From: Myxococcales bacterium
GTDB lineage: Bacteria; Myxococcota_A; UBA9160; SMWR01
Assembly: GCA_013215605.1 (NCBI GenBank)
Contig: JABSQW010000114.1
Coordinates: forward strand, 1-40,138
Length of the DNA stretch: 40,138 nucleotides
Reading direction: 5' to 3'
Shown here: positions 19,446 through 31,482 of the stretch, piece by piece
Position numbering within the stretch: position 1 is the stretch's first letter
How the letters are laid out: each line of letters opens with the position of its first letter
Notes under the pieces: generated by a model
Database searches by the model: none
Told to the model about the DNA's origin: nothing
What the model saw: only the letters and a program-made list of their open reading frames with translations
Translations under genes and position numbers: made by a program

Positions 19446-20195
19446 CTACTCCTTCTCTCCGCTCGGGAGCACCAGACCGGTCGCCCAATCGATCACCGCG
19501 TTGAACTTCGCCTGATTCACAGCCGCTGCCGGATCGACGTTCTTCGGGCAGACCTCACTGCACTCGTTGGCGAACGAGCAGGAGAAGACCGTGCCCTCGC
19601 CGCGGAAGATCGCATTGCGCTCGCTGGCGCCCTCGTCGCGGGAATCGACGTTGTAGCGGTGACCGAGGGCGATGGCCGCGGGCCCGAGGAACTCGGGCTC
19701 ATTGCTGACGACCGGACACGCCGAGTAGCAGAGCATGCAGTTGATGCACATGCTGAACTGCTTGAACTCCTCGAGCTCCTCCGGCGACTGCCGCACCGGA
19801 CCGTCTTCGGCGGCGAGCTCCTTCGCGCGGATGATCCAGGGCTTCACCTTCTTGAACTTGTCCATGAAGCCGTCCATCTCCACGACGAGATCGCGGATGA
19901 CGGGAAAGTTCGAGAGGGGAGTGATCTCGACCGTGTCGCCGTACTGGCTCACCGAGTCCTTGCAGGTGAGGCGCGGTTCACCGTTCACCATCATGCCGCA
20001 GCTGCCGCACACCGCCATCCGGCACGACCAGCGGTGGGAGAGCGTGCCGTCGACTTCATCTTTGATGTAGTTGACGGCGTCGAGGACCTTCCAGTCGGGG
20101 TCGACGGCGATCTCGTAGCTCTGGGTCTTCGGCACTTCGTCCACGTCGGGATCGAAACGCGTGATCACGAAGGTCTTCTTCGGCGGGTCGCTCAT
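19446..20195 (-). CDS. frdB: Fumarate reductase/succinate dehydrogenase iron-sulfur subunit
   Basis: SHRWSCRMAVCGSCGMMVNGEPRLTC (2Fe-2S); CINCMLCYSACPVV and CSFANECSEVCPKNVDP clusters. Confidence 0.93.
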   Translation of the reverse strand: MSDPPKKTFVITRFDPDVDEVPKTQSYEIAVDPDWKVLDAVNYIKDEVDGTLSHRWSCRMAVCGSCGMMVNGEPRLTCKDSVSQYGDTVEITPLSNFPVIRDLVVEMDGFMDKFKKVKPWIIRAKELAAEDGPVRQSPEELEEFKQFSMCINCMLCYSACPVVSNEPEFLGPAAIALGHRYNVDSRDEGASERNAIFRGEGTVFSCSFANECSEVCPKNVDPAAAVNQAKFNAVIDWATGLVLPSGEKE

Positions 20196-21919
20196 CAGTA
20201 CTTGCGCTCCTCAGGCTCCCACTTGCCCAACGTCACCGGCTTCGTACTCACCTTCGGCCCGGTGGAATCGAAATGGCACAGGGAGTGGTGCAGGAAGTTC
20301 TGGTCGTCGCGGTTCGGAAAGTCGCGCCGGGTATGCGCGCCGCGCGATTCCTTGCGCACGACGGCGCAGCTCGTGAGCGCCTCGGAGATGTCGATCATGT
20401 TCGACAGCTCGAGGACAGAGATCAGCTCGGTGTTGAACACCTTGCTGTGGTCCTGGATCTCGACGTCTTCGAAGCGGCGCTTGATTTCCTGCACCGTGTC
20501 GACGGACGCCTGAATCTGTACCTCCTCGCGGTAGACGCCGCAGCCCGATTCCATCGTGTCGTTGAGCGCGCGGCGCAGGCCAGAGATCTTCTCGGTGCCG
20601 CTCGTCTTCGCGCGCAAGGCGTCGACACGGCCGGCTTCATTGGCGCCCTCGGAACGCAGCGAGCTCTCGTCGCCCTCGCTCGCGCCCCTGGCGAACTCCA
20701 GCGCTTTTCGACCCGAACGCGCGCCGAACACGAGGCACTCGGTGAGTGAGTTGGAGCCGAGCCGATTGGCACCGTTCAGCGAGACCGACGCGCACTCGCC
20801 AGCGGCGTAGAGTCCGTCGATGCTGGTGCCGCCTTCGATGTCCGTGTCGATGCCACCCATCATGTAGTGGACCACGGGCCGGATCGGGATGGGATCGTGC
20901 ACGGGGTCGACACCGACGTAGAGCTTCGAGAGCTCGCGGACCATCGGGATCCGGGACTGGATCTTCTCCTCGCCGAGGTGCGTGAGGTCGAGGTAGACGT
21001 GCTCCCCCCAATCGCCCTGCGTGACCGCACGGCCGGCTTCGATCTCCTGGATGATCGCGCGGGAGATCATGTCCCGCGGGCCGAGCTCGGCTTTCGTGCC
21101 GACGCCGTAGTCGCGCTCGACGAGGAAGCGCTCGCCGTCGGCATTGCGCAGGTACCCCCCCTCGCCGCGCGCCGCCTCGGTGATGAGGATGCCCGTGCCG
21201 GGGAGACCCGTCGGGTGGTATTGGACGAACTCCATGTCCTTCAGCGCCACGCCCGCACGGTAGGCGAGAGCCATTCCATCGCCCGTCTTGATGTTGCCGT
21301 TCGTCGTGAACGGGAAGGCCTTGCCCCCGCCCCCGGTGGCGAGCACCACGGCGCGGCCGAGGACGAGGCGCATCACGCCCTCGCGAATATCGAGGGCGGC
21401 CACGCCGCGGATGGTATTGCCGTCGACGAGGAGCTTCGTCACGAACTGCTCGTCATAACGGACGATCTGGTCGAAGCGCATCGAGTGCTGGAACAGCGCG
21501 TGCAGCATGTGGAAGCCGACCTTGTCGGTGGCGAACCAGGTGCGCTTCGTGCTCATCCCTCCGAAGGCACGGGTGGCCACCGTGCCGTCTTCGTTGCGGC
21601 TCCAGGGGCAGCCCCAGTGCTCGAGGAGCGCGAGCTCCTTCGGCGCCTCCTGGACGAAGTACTGGATCACGTCCTGATCGCCGAGAAAGTCCGATCCCTT
21701 CACGGTGTCGTACCCGTGCATCTCGAAGTCGTCGTCATCGCGCGCGACGGCGGCGGCCCCCCCCTCGGCGGAGACCGTGTGGCTCCGCATGGGATAGACC
21801 TTCGAGACCATTCCGATCGATACGCTCGGGTCGGCTTCTGCGACCGCGATCGCCGCGCGGAGGCCTGCGCCTCCACCACCGACGATCACGATGTCGTGAC
21901 GTAGAACTTCGATTTCCAT
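20195..21919 (-). CDS. frdA: Fumarate reductase/succinate dehydrogenase flavoprotein subunit
   Basis: DIVIVGGGGAGLRAAIAVAEADP..., RSHTVSAEGGAAAV, FVQYHPTGLPGTGILITEAARGEGGYLRN, YAAGECASVSLNGANRLGSNSLTECLVFG. Confidence 0.95.
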   Translation of the reverse strand: MEIEVLRHDIVIVGGGGAGLRAAIAVAEADPSVSIGMVSKVYPMRSHTVSAEGGAAAVARDDDDFEMHGYDTVKGSDFLGDQDVIQYFVQEAPKELALLEHWGCPWSRNEDGTVATRAFGGMSTKRTWFATDKVGFHMLHALFQHSMRFDQIVRYDEQFVTKLLVDGNTIRGVAALDIREGVMRLVLGRAVVLATGGGGKAFPFTTNGNIKTGDGMALAYRAGVALKDMEFVQYHPTGLPGTGILITEAARGEGGYLRNADGERFLVERDYGVGTKAELGPRDMISRAIIQEIEAGRAVTQGDWGEHVYLDLTHLGEEKIQSRIPMVRELSKLYVGVDPVHDPIPIRPVVHYMMGGIDTDIEGGTSIDGLYAAGECASVSLNGANRLGSNSLTECLVFGARSGRKALEFARGASEGDESSLRSEGANEAGRVDALRAKTSGTEKISGLRRALNDTMESGCGVYREEVQIQASVDTVQEIKRRFEDVEIQDHSKVFNTELISVLELSNMIDISEALTSCAVVRKESRGAHTRRDFPNRDDQNFLHHSLCHFDSTGPKVSTKPVTLGKWEPEERKY

Positions 21920-22034
21920 CGAGGTATGGGTCCTCTTCCCGGCCCGGCGACCGAGGTCGTCCCGGCGGTGACTGGCATCCTGGTTCCGGACCGTGCCAAC
22001 GTCGCAGATCCCTCGATGTCGAACCGGGTCCATT

Positions 22035-22059
22035 CGGGTCGGGTCTCGACCCGGTTTTT
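22035..22059 (+). terminator. Rho-independent terminator-like hairpin on the + strand, in the frdA 5' region
   Basis: CGGGTCG-GGTCT-CGACCCG followed by GTTTTT. Confidence 0.45.
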
Positions 22060-22298
22060 CGCGAAAGCTGCGGGGCTCCGGAGGCGGAACAGCGCGGGCG
22101 AGCGGTGATGAGTCCCACCCTTCGCGATCCGAGCCTGTCGGGGCGTGCCGGCCACTCTGGTCCCGATGCTGCGGAATCGCGCAGGGGGTCTCGAGGCGCT
22201 CAATTTGTAACGAATCCCGAGGGGTTCGGAAAGGCGGAGAAGGCCTCCCAGCCGACGATCCCGGCTGAAATGGCGGGAGTTGGGAAGCGGCTTCGGGC

Positions 22299-22321
22299 GC
22301 TGTGACCGGACCCGTCACAGC
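22299..22321. promoter_or_regulatory. Perfect inverted repeat GCTGTGAC-N7-GTCACAGC in the frdA / GGDEF-EAL divergent region
   Basis: 8-bp perfect arms around CGGACCC. Confidence 0.35.
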
Positions 22322-22850
22322 CAGCGGCCATCCTGCACGGCGTTGGAACATCCCCCTGACTCGCGGGTCGTTGGCGTAGTGGTACCAGCGGCCCGCGGGT
22401 CTTCTCTCCCCGAGGTCGCGCCGAGCCTCGCGCCACAGGAGTCACTCGTGATTGCTCGTCCGTATTTCGCACCCCCGCCGGTTCAATCCCTGTCGCCATC
22501 AGCCGGCGTCAGATCGCCGTCCCCCCTGTGGCGAGGCTGTCTCGAGACGCTGTTCATCGTGGTCTCGTTCGTGGTGGGTGGAATCGTGGGGGCGGCCGGG
22601 CTAGAACGCGCCATCGGGTCCGGGCACGCCTATCCCGGGCTACGCCCCGTCCCGCACCTGGGCCTGGACGCACCCCGAGTCGGCACGGAGCGGCCGGAGA
22701 CGCCTGCCTGAGGACGGGCCCAACCCGCGCTCTCGGAGGTCGCGCTCCCCGAGGGCACTCGTAGGGGAAAAGGGGCCCGCACGGCTCACGAAGCCCTCCG
22801 GAACGGTCGATGGGTTCATCGAGCATCGAGGTTTCTCAGGGGACCAGAGA

Positions 22851-24623
22851 TTGAGCCAGCGCGCCCCCTCAGCAGGGGAAGACCCGATCCGCGTCCTCCT
22901 CGTGGACGGCAGCCCGAGTGAGGAGCGGCGGATCAGCCAGTTGCTCGCCAGCGGCTCCGGCTCAGTGCGGTTCTCGGTATTCGAGGCCCCCGGAATCGAG
23001 GCTGCCCTCGCACGTCTCGTCGACGAGCCCTTCGATGTCGTCGTGCTCGATCTCCGGCTGCCCGAGAGTGAAGGGCTCAACACCCTCGAACGCGCCAAAG
23101 CGGTGGCGACGAGCGTTCCGATCGTCGCTCTGGCGGACAGCGACGCGGAAGAAGAGGGGCTGCGAGCGCTGCGCCTCGGGGCGCAGGAATACCTCGTCAA
23201 GTCCAGGCTCGACGCCCACACGATGGCGCGGAGCGTGCAGTACGCAGTCGAGCGCCACCGGCTGATCGCACAGCTGCGCGCAACGCGAGAGCGCGAGCAC
23301 TTCCTGGCGACCCACGACGCACTCACCCGGCTGCCCAATCGCTGCTACTTCCACGACCAGCTGATGAGTGCGATCTCGTACGCCGGCCGTCACAGCCGCA
23401 AGCTGGCCGTCCTGTATCTCGACCTCGACAGCTTCAAGGCGATCAATGACAACCTCGGCCACCCCGTGGGAGACACGCTGCTGATCGAGGTCGCGAATCG
23501 GTTGTCGAGCATCGTTCGCCGCAGCGACGTCGTCGCACGGCTCGGAGGCGACGAGTTCGTCCTGTTGCTTCAAGACGTGAAGCAGGATGCCGCGGCCGAA
23601 ATGGTGGCACGCAAGGTCAACGAGGTTCTCGCGCAGCCCTACGTTCTCTCGGATCGCGAATACTGGGTAACCGCGAGTATCGGAATCTCGGTCTTTCCCC
23701 GCGACGCCTGCGACCCCGATGAGCTGGTCCGGGCCGCCGACATGGCGCTCTACCAGGCGAAGAGGATGGGGCGCAACAACTTCCAGTTCTACAGCGAGAA
23801 GATGAACGAAGCCGCTAAAGCTCGCCTTTCCATCCAGCGGAAGCTGCACGTCGCCCTGGAACGGAACGAGTTCCGCGTGTACTACCAGCCGAAGATCGAG
23901 GTCGCATCGGGGCGCATCGTCGGCATGGAGGCACTGCTGCGCTGGCGCGATCCCGACCGCGGTCTCGTCACACCCGCCGAGTTCATCCCCGCGGCCGAGG
24001 AGACCGGTCTGATCGTGCCGATCGGAGCCTGGGTGCTTCGCCAGGCGTGCGCCCAGACTCGGGCATGGCAGGAAGCCGGCCATACCGACCTCCGCGTGTC
24101 CGTGAATCTCTCGGCGTACCAGATCGATGACGGCAGCCTGCGCGAAACCGTCGTACGCACGCTGTGGGATTCGAACCTTCCGCCCACTTCTCTCGAGCTC
24201 GAGATCACCGAGAGTGCGCTGATGCACAACGAAGCGGCCGCGATCGAAACGCTGCGCGAGATCAACGAGATCGGCGTCCACCTCTCGCTCGACGACTTCG
24301 GTACGGGCTACTCGTCACTGAGCTACCTCAAGCGCTTTCCCGTCGATACGGTCAAGATCGACCGCTCGTTCATCGAGGAGATCGCGATCGATTCAGACGA
24401 TCGCGCCATCGTCGGCGCCATTCTGAGTATCACCGAGCATCTGGGGCTGACGGCGGTTGCCGAAGGGGTCGAGACGCTGCAGCAGCGCGACCTGCTGTAC
24501 GCGAGTGGCTGCCAGCAGCTTCAGGGCTTCCTCTACAGCCCTCCCGTCCCGGTGGACCTCGCCACCGACCTTCTGGGAGTGGGCTGCCTCGTGCCTGCGA
24601 CGGACAAGGAAGACGCGTCGTAG
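22851..24623 (+). CDS. Response regulator receiver protein with GGDEF and EAL domains
   Basis: [23 protein letters not shown]...[14 protein letters not shown]...[45 protein letters not shown]...[29 protein letters not shown]. Confidence 0.93.
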   Translation: MSQRAPSAGEDPIRVLLVDGSPSEERRISQLLASGSGSVRFSVFEAPGIEAALARLVDEPFDVVVLDLRLPESEGLNTLERAKAVATSVPIVALADSDAEEEGLRALRLGAQEYLVKSRLDAHTMARSVQYAVERHRLIAQLRATREREHFLATHDALTRLPNRCYFHDQLMSAISYAGRHSRKLAVLYLDLDSFKAINDNLGHPVGDTLLIEVANRLSSIVRRSDVVARLGGDEFVLLLQDVKQDAAAEMVARKVNEVLAQPYVLSDREYWVTASIGISVFPRDACDPDELVRAADMALYQAKRMGRNNFQFYSEKMNEAAKARLSIQRKLHVALERNEFRVYYQPKIEVASGRIVGMEALLRWRDPDRGLVTPAEFIPAAEETGLIVPIGAWVLRQACAQTRAWQEAGHTDLRVSVNLSAYQIDDGSLRETVVRTLWDSNLPPTSLELEITESALMHNEAAAIETLREINEIGVHLSLDDFGTGYSSLSYLKRFPVDTVKIDRSFIEEIAIDSDDRAIVGAILSITEHLGLTAVAEGVETLQQRDLLYASGCQQLQGFLYSPPVPVDLATDLLGVGCLVPATDKEDAS

Positions 24624-24719
24624 TCCCAGCCCGGCCCGATCGCTTCCCGGGTTGCCAAGACGTTGTCGCGTGGGTCGCAGATCCGCAGATTCGGCGCCGG
24701 AAGTCGCTAGGCTGGCGAC

Positions 24720-25196
24720 GTGAGCCAGACCGAGGAATCCGCAGATTGCCCTCCTCCCGACCGCTGGCTGGTCGACGGCTACAACGTCCTGCACGCCGGA
24801 TTGCTGGGAAGCGATCGCGAGGAGTGGTGGCGCGAACACCGGCGCGAGGAGCTGATCGAGGTGAGCCGCCAGTTCGACCAGGCCGGTGCGGACATCTGGG
24901 TGGTCTTCGACGGGCCGCGGCCGGATCCAGAACCGCATGCCCCGCCGCCCGCGGAGTCTTCGAACGAGAGCGAAGCCGCCGAGTTCGCCACCGCGGGCGC
25001 AACCGTCCACCGGGTGTTCGCGCCCTCAGCCGACGACTGGCTCGTTGCCCGGGTCCGCGAGTCGGATGCGCCCTCTCGGTTCGCCGTAGTCAGCGCCGAT
25101 CGAAAGGTCGGCGCGAGGGTTCGCCACCACGGCGGAAGGATCGTTCAGCCTCGACAGTTTCTCGAGCGCTGCTCGCGCCAGGGCGGCGTGGCGTGA
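24720..25196 (+). CDS. YacP-like NYN domain protein (putative RNA-binding/nuclease)
   Basis: WLVDGYNVLHAGLLG..., ADIWVVFDGPRPDPE, VARVRESDAPSRFAVVSADRKVGARVRHHGGRIVQPRQFL; GTG start. Confidence 0.8.
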   Translation: MSQTEESADCPPPDRWLVDGYNVLHAGLLGSDREEWWREHRREELIEVSRQFDQAGADIWVVFDGPRPDPEPHAPPPAESSNESEAAEFATAGATVHRVFAPSADDWLVARVRESDAPSRFAVVSADRKVGARVRHHGGRIVQPRQFLERCSRQGGVA

Positions 25197-25273
25197 ACTC
25201 CCGGTCAACCCCCGGTGTCGCGGCGGGATGCTGGGATATCTGCATGATTTCGGGCATCTTCGGCCGGTTCGGC

Positions 25274-25302
25274 TTGACCGGAGGGTCGGCTGGAAATATG
25301 GT
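25274..25302 (+). promoter_or_regulatory. Putative sigma70-like promoter upstream of the RND transporter
   Basis: TTGACC (25274-25279), 17-nt spacer, TATGGT (25297-25302). Confidence 0.35.
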
Positions 25303-25415
25303 GCTGGCGTTCAGCGTCGGTTCGTCCCGAGGCCCGCGACGGCCGTCACCACCGATAGCCAGCAACGTGGCGCCCACCCCCCGCCTCCTTTCCGACCCTG
25401 CTCGCGGGAAGGCCA

Positions 25416-25445
25416 CGCGATCACACATCGCGAAACAGTGTTTCG
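25416..25445. promoter_or_regulatory. Overlapping palindromes just upstream of the RND start codon (candidate repressor operator)
   Basis: CGCGAT-CACAC-ATCGCG (25416-25432) overlapping CGAAAC-AGT-GTTTCG (25431-25445); ATG at 25461. Confidence 0.5.
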
Positions 25446-25460
25446 GAGCCTGAGGTACCC

Positions 25461-28400
25461 ATGGCGGAAGCAGCCGGCCAAAGCAACGAGTCCAATTCGC
25501 TCAGATTCGCGCGATTCATCGTGCGAAACCGCGCCGTCGTGGCGTCGCTGCTGATCGCCGCCAGCCTCTTTTTCGTCTACCCGATCCTCAACATGATCTC
25601 GTCGGCGCTCGGAACCGAGCTGCCCGGCCCGATCGTGCGGATCGATACCAAAGCACGCGACCTCTTCCCCGACCATCCCTACATCCACGCCCAGGACAAG
25701 TACGCGAGCGAGTTCGGCGGCTCGTCGGCAGTCGCCGTCGCGGTGGTGGTCGAAGAGGGCACGATCTTCACGCCGGAGGTTCTGAAGGTCATCCGACAGG
25801 TCACTCGGCGGGTGGACGGCCAAGGCTTCGAGGGTTTCCAAGACGAGCGGGACGAGATGCGAGACATCCTCGAGGAGGACGAATCCCACACCGTTCAGGA
25901 GATCCGCGACAGGCTCGACCGAGCTTACCCCCCCTACCCCGTCAACCACGACCAGATCCGCTCGATCGCCCACGGCAGCACGCGCGTCATCCAGATCCAG
26001 CCCGACGGCAGCATCGAGGGCGACGTCCTGATGAAGAAGCTTCCAAAGACCCAGGAGGAAGCCGACGAGCTGCGCGAGCAGGTGCGCCAGAACCCGCCCA
26101 TCATCTACGGACGCCTGGTGTCTCGTCCCGACGAAAAGGGCGCACTGATCACCGCGGGCTTCGTGACCGATCGCCTCTCGAGCCGAGAGGTCTACATGGC
26201 GGTGTTCAATCACCTCCAGCGAATGAAGGCGGACCTCGAGACCGACAACATCAAGATCTACGTCTCGGGCGAACCCATCCTCACCGGCTGGGTCATCACC
26301 CACGCGTTCGAGATCGTGCAGTACGTCGTGATGACGGTCGCGATGATCTTCTTCCTTCTCTGGCTCTACTTCCGCAGGTGGCACGGGGTACTCATTCCCG
26401 CGGTGGCCGCACTCATGACGGTGATCTGGGGGCTCGGCTTCACCGGGTGGGTGGGTATCACCTTCGACCCATTGATCCTCGTGATCCCGATGATCATCAC
26501 GGCGCGGGCGGTATCGCACACCGTACAGATGGCGGAGCGCTTCTTCGAAGACTACGAGGTCATGCTGCCCCGCCTCGGTGATCCGCAACGCGCCAAGATC
26601 GAGGTGGCGACCGTCGCCATGGGTGAACTCGTCGTCCCCGGCACCCTCGGCATCATCACCGACGTCGCCGGCCTGCTGGTCATTCTCGTCACCACGATTC
26701 CGCAGATGCAGAACCTCGCGATATTCGGTGCGTTCTGGGTGCTCTCGATCATCGCGACGGTGGAGATCCTGCACCCGGTCCTGATCTGCTACTTGCCGGC
26801 GCCCAGCGAGCACGAGCACTTCCTGCCCGGCTTCATGGTGCGGTTCACGCGGGCGGTGGGCGACATCTGTACCCACCCGACGGGCAAGTACGTCGTGGCG
26901 GTCATCACCTTGACGCTGTTCACCGGGTCCACCTACATCGCGCTCTACCACTCGAAGATCGGAGAAGCGACGCCCGGCACTCCACTCCTGTGGCCGGATC
27001 ACGAATTCAATGTGGCCACTGACGAGATCGCCACGCGCTTCGGTGGCGTCGACAGCTTCGTCGTCTTCTCCGACGGCGACCGACCCAAGGCCAGCGAGGA
27101 CGCCGCGCCCATCAAGGCGATGGAGAACTTCGAGCGCTACCTGACAACCAACACGGACCTGGGCGCCTCCGTATCTGTCGCGCCGTTCCTGCGAAGCTCG
27201 TGGCGCATGAACCACTACGGAGATCCGAAGTGGTATTTCATTCCGAACAACACGGGAACGGTGCGGCAGATGATCTTCCAGCTGCGCCAGAACGGAGCCC
27301 CTGGTTTCATGCGGCCGTTCATGACGGACGACGGCCGCAGGGCGAGCATGTCGTTCTTCTTCCCCGACCACAAAGGCGACACGGTCCAGTACGCGCGGCA
27401 CTTCGCGGAGAGGTTCGTCTCCGAAAACCCACTGGGCGAGATCTACGTGCGTCTCGACATGGACAAGGCCGAGCAGTTCGCCGGCTTCTTCGACACCGAG
27501 AACCTCAAGGACATGGGCTACTACATGTTCGGCCCGATGCTTCCGCCGCGGAACCACAGCCTGACTGTGCGCATTCGCCAGGACGACGGCAGCTACGAGG
27601 AAGTTTCGGTCATCCCGGCTTCCGAGGGCCTCCCCGAGTGGATCGAGGATTTCCGCGAACAGGCCGTCGAGGACTACTGGAACACGTTGGACGACACGGA
27701 CGAGGACTCCATCTTCACGTGGCCGGACACCCTTCAGGAGTGGGAGATCAGCGATATCGACGCCTGGTGGGAGCACCACGATTCGGGCATCCGCGCGGTC
27801 GCCGTGAACACCAAGGACCTCATCGTCTCGGACACGAAGGCAGTCGACAGCACACCGAAGTACCAGCCCACGAACTCATTTACGCGCGGTGTGCAGTTCG
27901 TGCTGGCGGGCGGCAGCATGGGCATTCTCGCGGCCATCAACGACGAGGTCGAGCGCAGCCACGTCGCCAACATCTCGCTCATCTTCATCGTGATCTTCGT
28001 GCTTCACTCGGTCACGTACAAGTCGGTTCCGAGCGGGGCGATCATCCTGCTGCAGATCGCCACCGCCACGATGCTGTCGCTCGCCTACATGTCCCTGCGG
28101 AACATCGGTCTCAACATCAACACGCTGCCCGTGCAGTCAGTGGGTGTCGGAATCGGTGTCGACTACGCGATCTACATCGTGGACCGCATACGCCAGGAGG
28201 TGGCGGACACCGCGGACATCGACGAGGCAGTACGACGCGCGGTCCGCACCACCGGCATGGCAGTGAGCTTCACGGCCACCACGATCGTGGGAGGCATCTT
28301 CCTCTGGAGTTTCTCCAGTCTGCGCTTCCAGGCCGAGATGGCTCAGCTTCTGGTGATCCTCATGATCATCAACATGCTCGGCGCCATCACGGTAGTGCCC

Positions 28401-28523
28401 GCCTTCTACTCGATCCTGCGTCCGAAGGTGGCAACGGCGCTCCTGTCCGACGAGCAACGCGAGTCGATCCGAATCCAGAAGGACCGCGAGAAGAAGCTCG
28501 GCCTGCGCGACGAAGACGAATAG
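25461..28523 (+). CDS. RND / MMPL family transporter (1020 aa)
   Basis: Two TM blocks with large extracytoplasmic domains; IVQYVVMTVAMIFFLLWLYFRRWHGVLIPAVAALMTVIWGLG; PVQSVGVGIGVDYAIYIVDRIRQE; TGMAVSFTATTIVGGIFLWSFSSLRFQAEMAQLLVILMIINMLGAITVVPAFYSILRP. Confidence 0.92.
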   Translation: MAEAAGQSNESNSLRFARFIVRNRAVVASLLIAASLFFVYPILNMISSALGTELPGPIVRIDTKARDLFPDHPYIHAQDKYASEFGGSSAVAVAVVVEEGTIFTPEVLKVIRQVTRRVDGQGFEGFQDERDEMRDILEEDESHTVQEIRDRLDRAYPPYPVNHDQIRSIAHGSTRVIQIQPDGSIEGDVLMKKLPKTQEEADELREQVRQNPPIIYGRLVSRPDEKGALITAGFVTDRLSSREVYMAVFNHLQRMKADLETDNIKIYVSGEPILTGWVITHAFEIVQYVVMTVAMIFFLLWLYFRRWHGVLIPAVAALMTVIWGLGFTGWVGITFDPLILVIPMIITARAVSHTVQMAERFFEDYEVMLPRLGDPQRAKIEVATVAMGELVVPGTLGIITDVAGLLVILVTTIPQMQNLAIFGAFWVLSIIATVEILHPVLICYLPAPSEHEHFLPGFMVRFTRAVGDICTHPTGKYVVAVITLTLFTGSTYIALYHSKIGEATPGTPLLWPDHEFNVATDEIATRFGGVDSFVVFSDGDRPKASEDAAPIKAMENFERYLTTNTDLGASVSVAPFLRSSWRMNHYGDPKWYFIPNNTGTVRQMIFQLRQNGAPGFMRPFMTDDGRRASMSFFFPDHKGDTVQYARHFAERFVSENPLGEIYVRLDMDKAEQFAGFFDTENLKDMGYYMFGPMLPPRNHSLTVRIRQDDGSYEEVSVIPASEGLPEWIEDFREQAVEDYWNTLDDTDEDSIFTWPDTLQEWEISDIDAWWEHHDSGIRAVAVNTKDLIVSDTKAVDSTPKYQPTNSFTRGVQFVLAGGSMGILAAINDEVERSHVANISLIFIVIFVLHSVTYKSVPSGAIILLQIATATMLSLAYMSLRNIGLNINTLPVQSVGVGIGVDYAIYIVDRIRQEVADTADIDEAVRRAVRTTGMAVSFTATTIVGGIFLWSFSSLRFQAEMAQLLVILMIINMLGAITVVPAFYSILRPKVATALLSDEQRESIRIQKDREKKLGLRDEDE

Positions 28524-28544
28524 CCCGGGGTTCGGACACCACTT

Positions 28545-28560
28545 GCAACTTGGGGACGTT
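28545..28560 (+). repeat. Dispersed AACTTGGGGACGTT-type repeat, copy C
   Basis: GCAACTTGGGGACGTT, 15/16 identical to GCAACTTGGAGACGTT at 2787-2802. Confidence 0.5.
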
Positions 28561-28594
28561 GACGGGTCCACCGGTCCCGGTACTGTTCTCCGGC

Positions 28595-31228
<2,634 letters not shown>

Positions 31229-31403
31229 CTCCCCCTGCTGGGCGGCACTCCGCTCGAGTTGCTGTCGCGACACGGGTCAGAATCCCCATGTCGATTCTGG
31301 GTTTCCGTGATCGTGTTTCTGACAGCTTTCCGTGGCCTTTTTCGCCGATTCTGGAGTTTTCGAGCCCGTTGAAGCGTATTTCGAGTGAATTTCGAAGATA
31401 CCC

Positions 31404-31431
31404 TTGCCTAAAACAGAAACTGTGCTATTAT
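31404..31431 (+). promoter_or_regulatory. Putative sigma70-like promoter
   Basis: TTGCCT (31404-31409), 16-nt spacer, TATTAT (31426-31431), in an AT-richer stretch. Confidence 0.4.
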
Positions 31432-31457
31432 TTCAACAGCGTCACAAAAAAATAAAA

Positions 31458-31482
31458 CCCGCCGCCCGGCGGGATTTTTTTT
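31458..31482. terminator. Rho-independent, probably bidirectional terminator
   Basis: ACAAAAAAATAAAA-CCCGCC-GCCC-GGCGGG-A-TTTTTTTT; A-tract on one side, T-tract on the other. Confidence 0.85.

Noticed and set aside
22299-22321. CRP/FNR binding site interpretation of TGTGAC...GTCACA
   Set aside because: CRP consensus is TGTGA-N6-TCACA; here spacing is N9, so it is kept only as a generic inverted repeat.
22477-22500. tRNA-like T-arm sequence GCCGG-TTCAATC-CCTGT-CGCCATC, as in a tRNA 3' end or integration remnant
   Set aside because: T-stem has a mismatch and a wobble pair, and no matching acceptor 5' strand, anticodon or D-arm could be found upstream; probably coincidence or a very decayed remnant.
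24164-25453. 429-aa plus-strand ORF overlapping the EAL domain and YacP gene
   Set aside because: Out of frame with both real genes; Arg-rich spurious translation.
25311-27779. 822-aa minus-strand ORF opposite the RND transporter
   Set aside because: Antisense shadow in high-GC DNA; composition (His/Arg/Asp/Glu-rich, no TM or domain pattern) is typical of a spurious ORF, while the sense strand gives a clear RND protein.
27200-28594. 5' extension of the leuS ORF (first 465 codons of the 1342-aa ORF)
   Set aside because: Reads an alternative frame of the RND gene; true LeuRS N-terminus MPYDPKSLEPHWQAWW starts at 28595.
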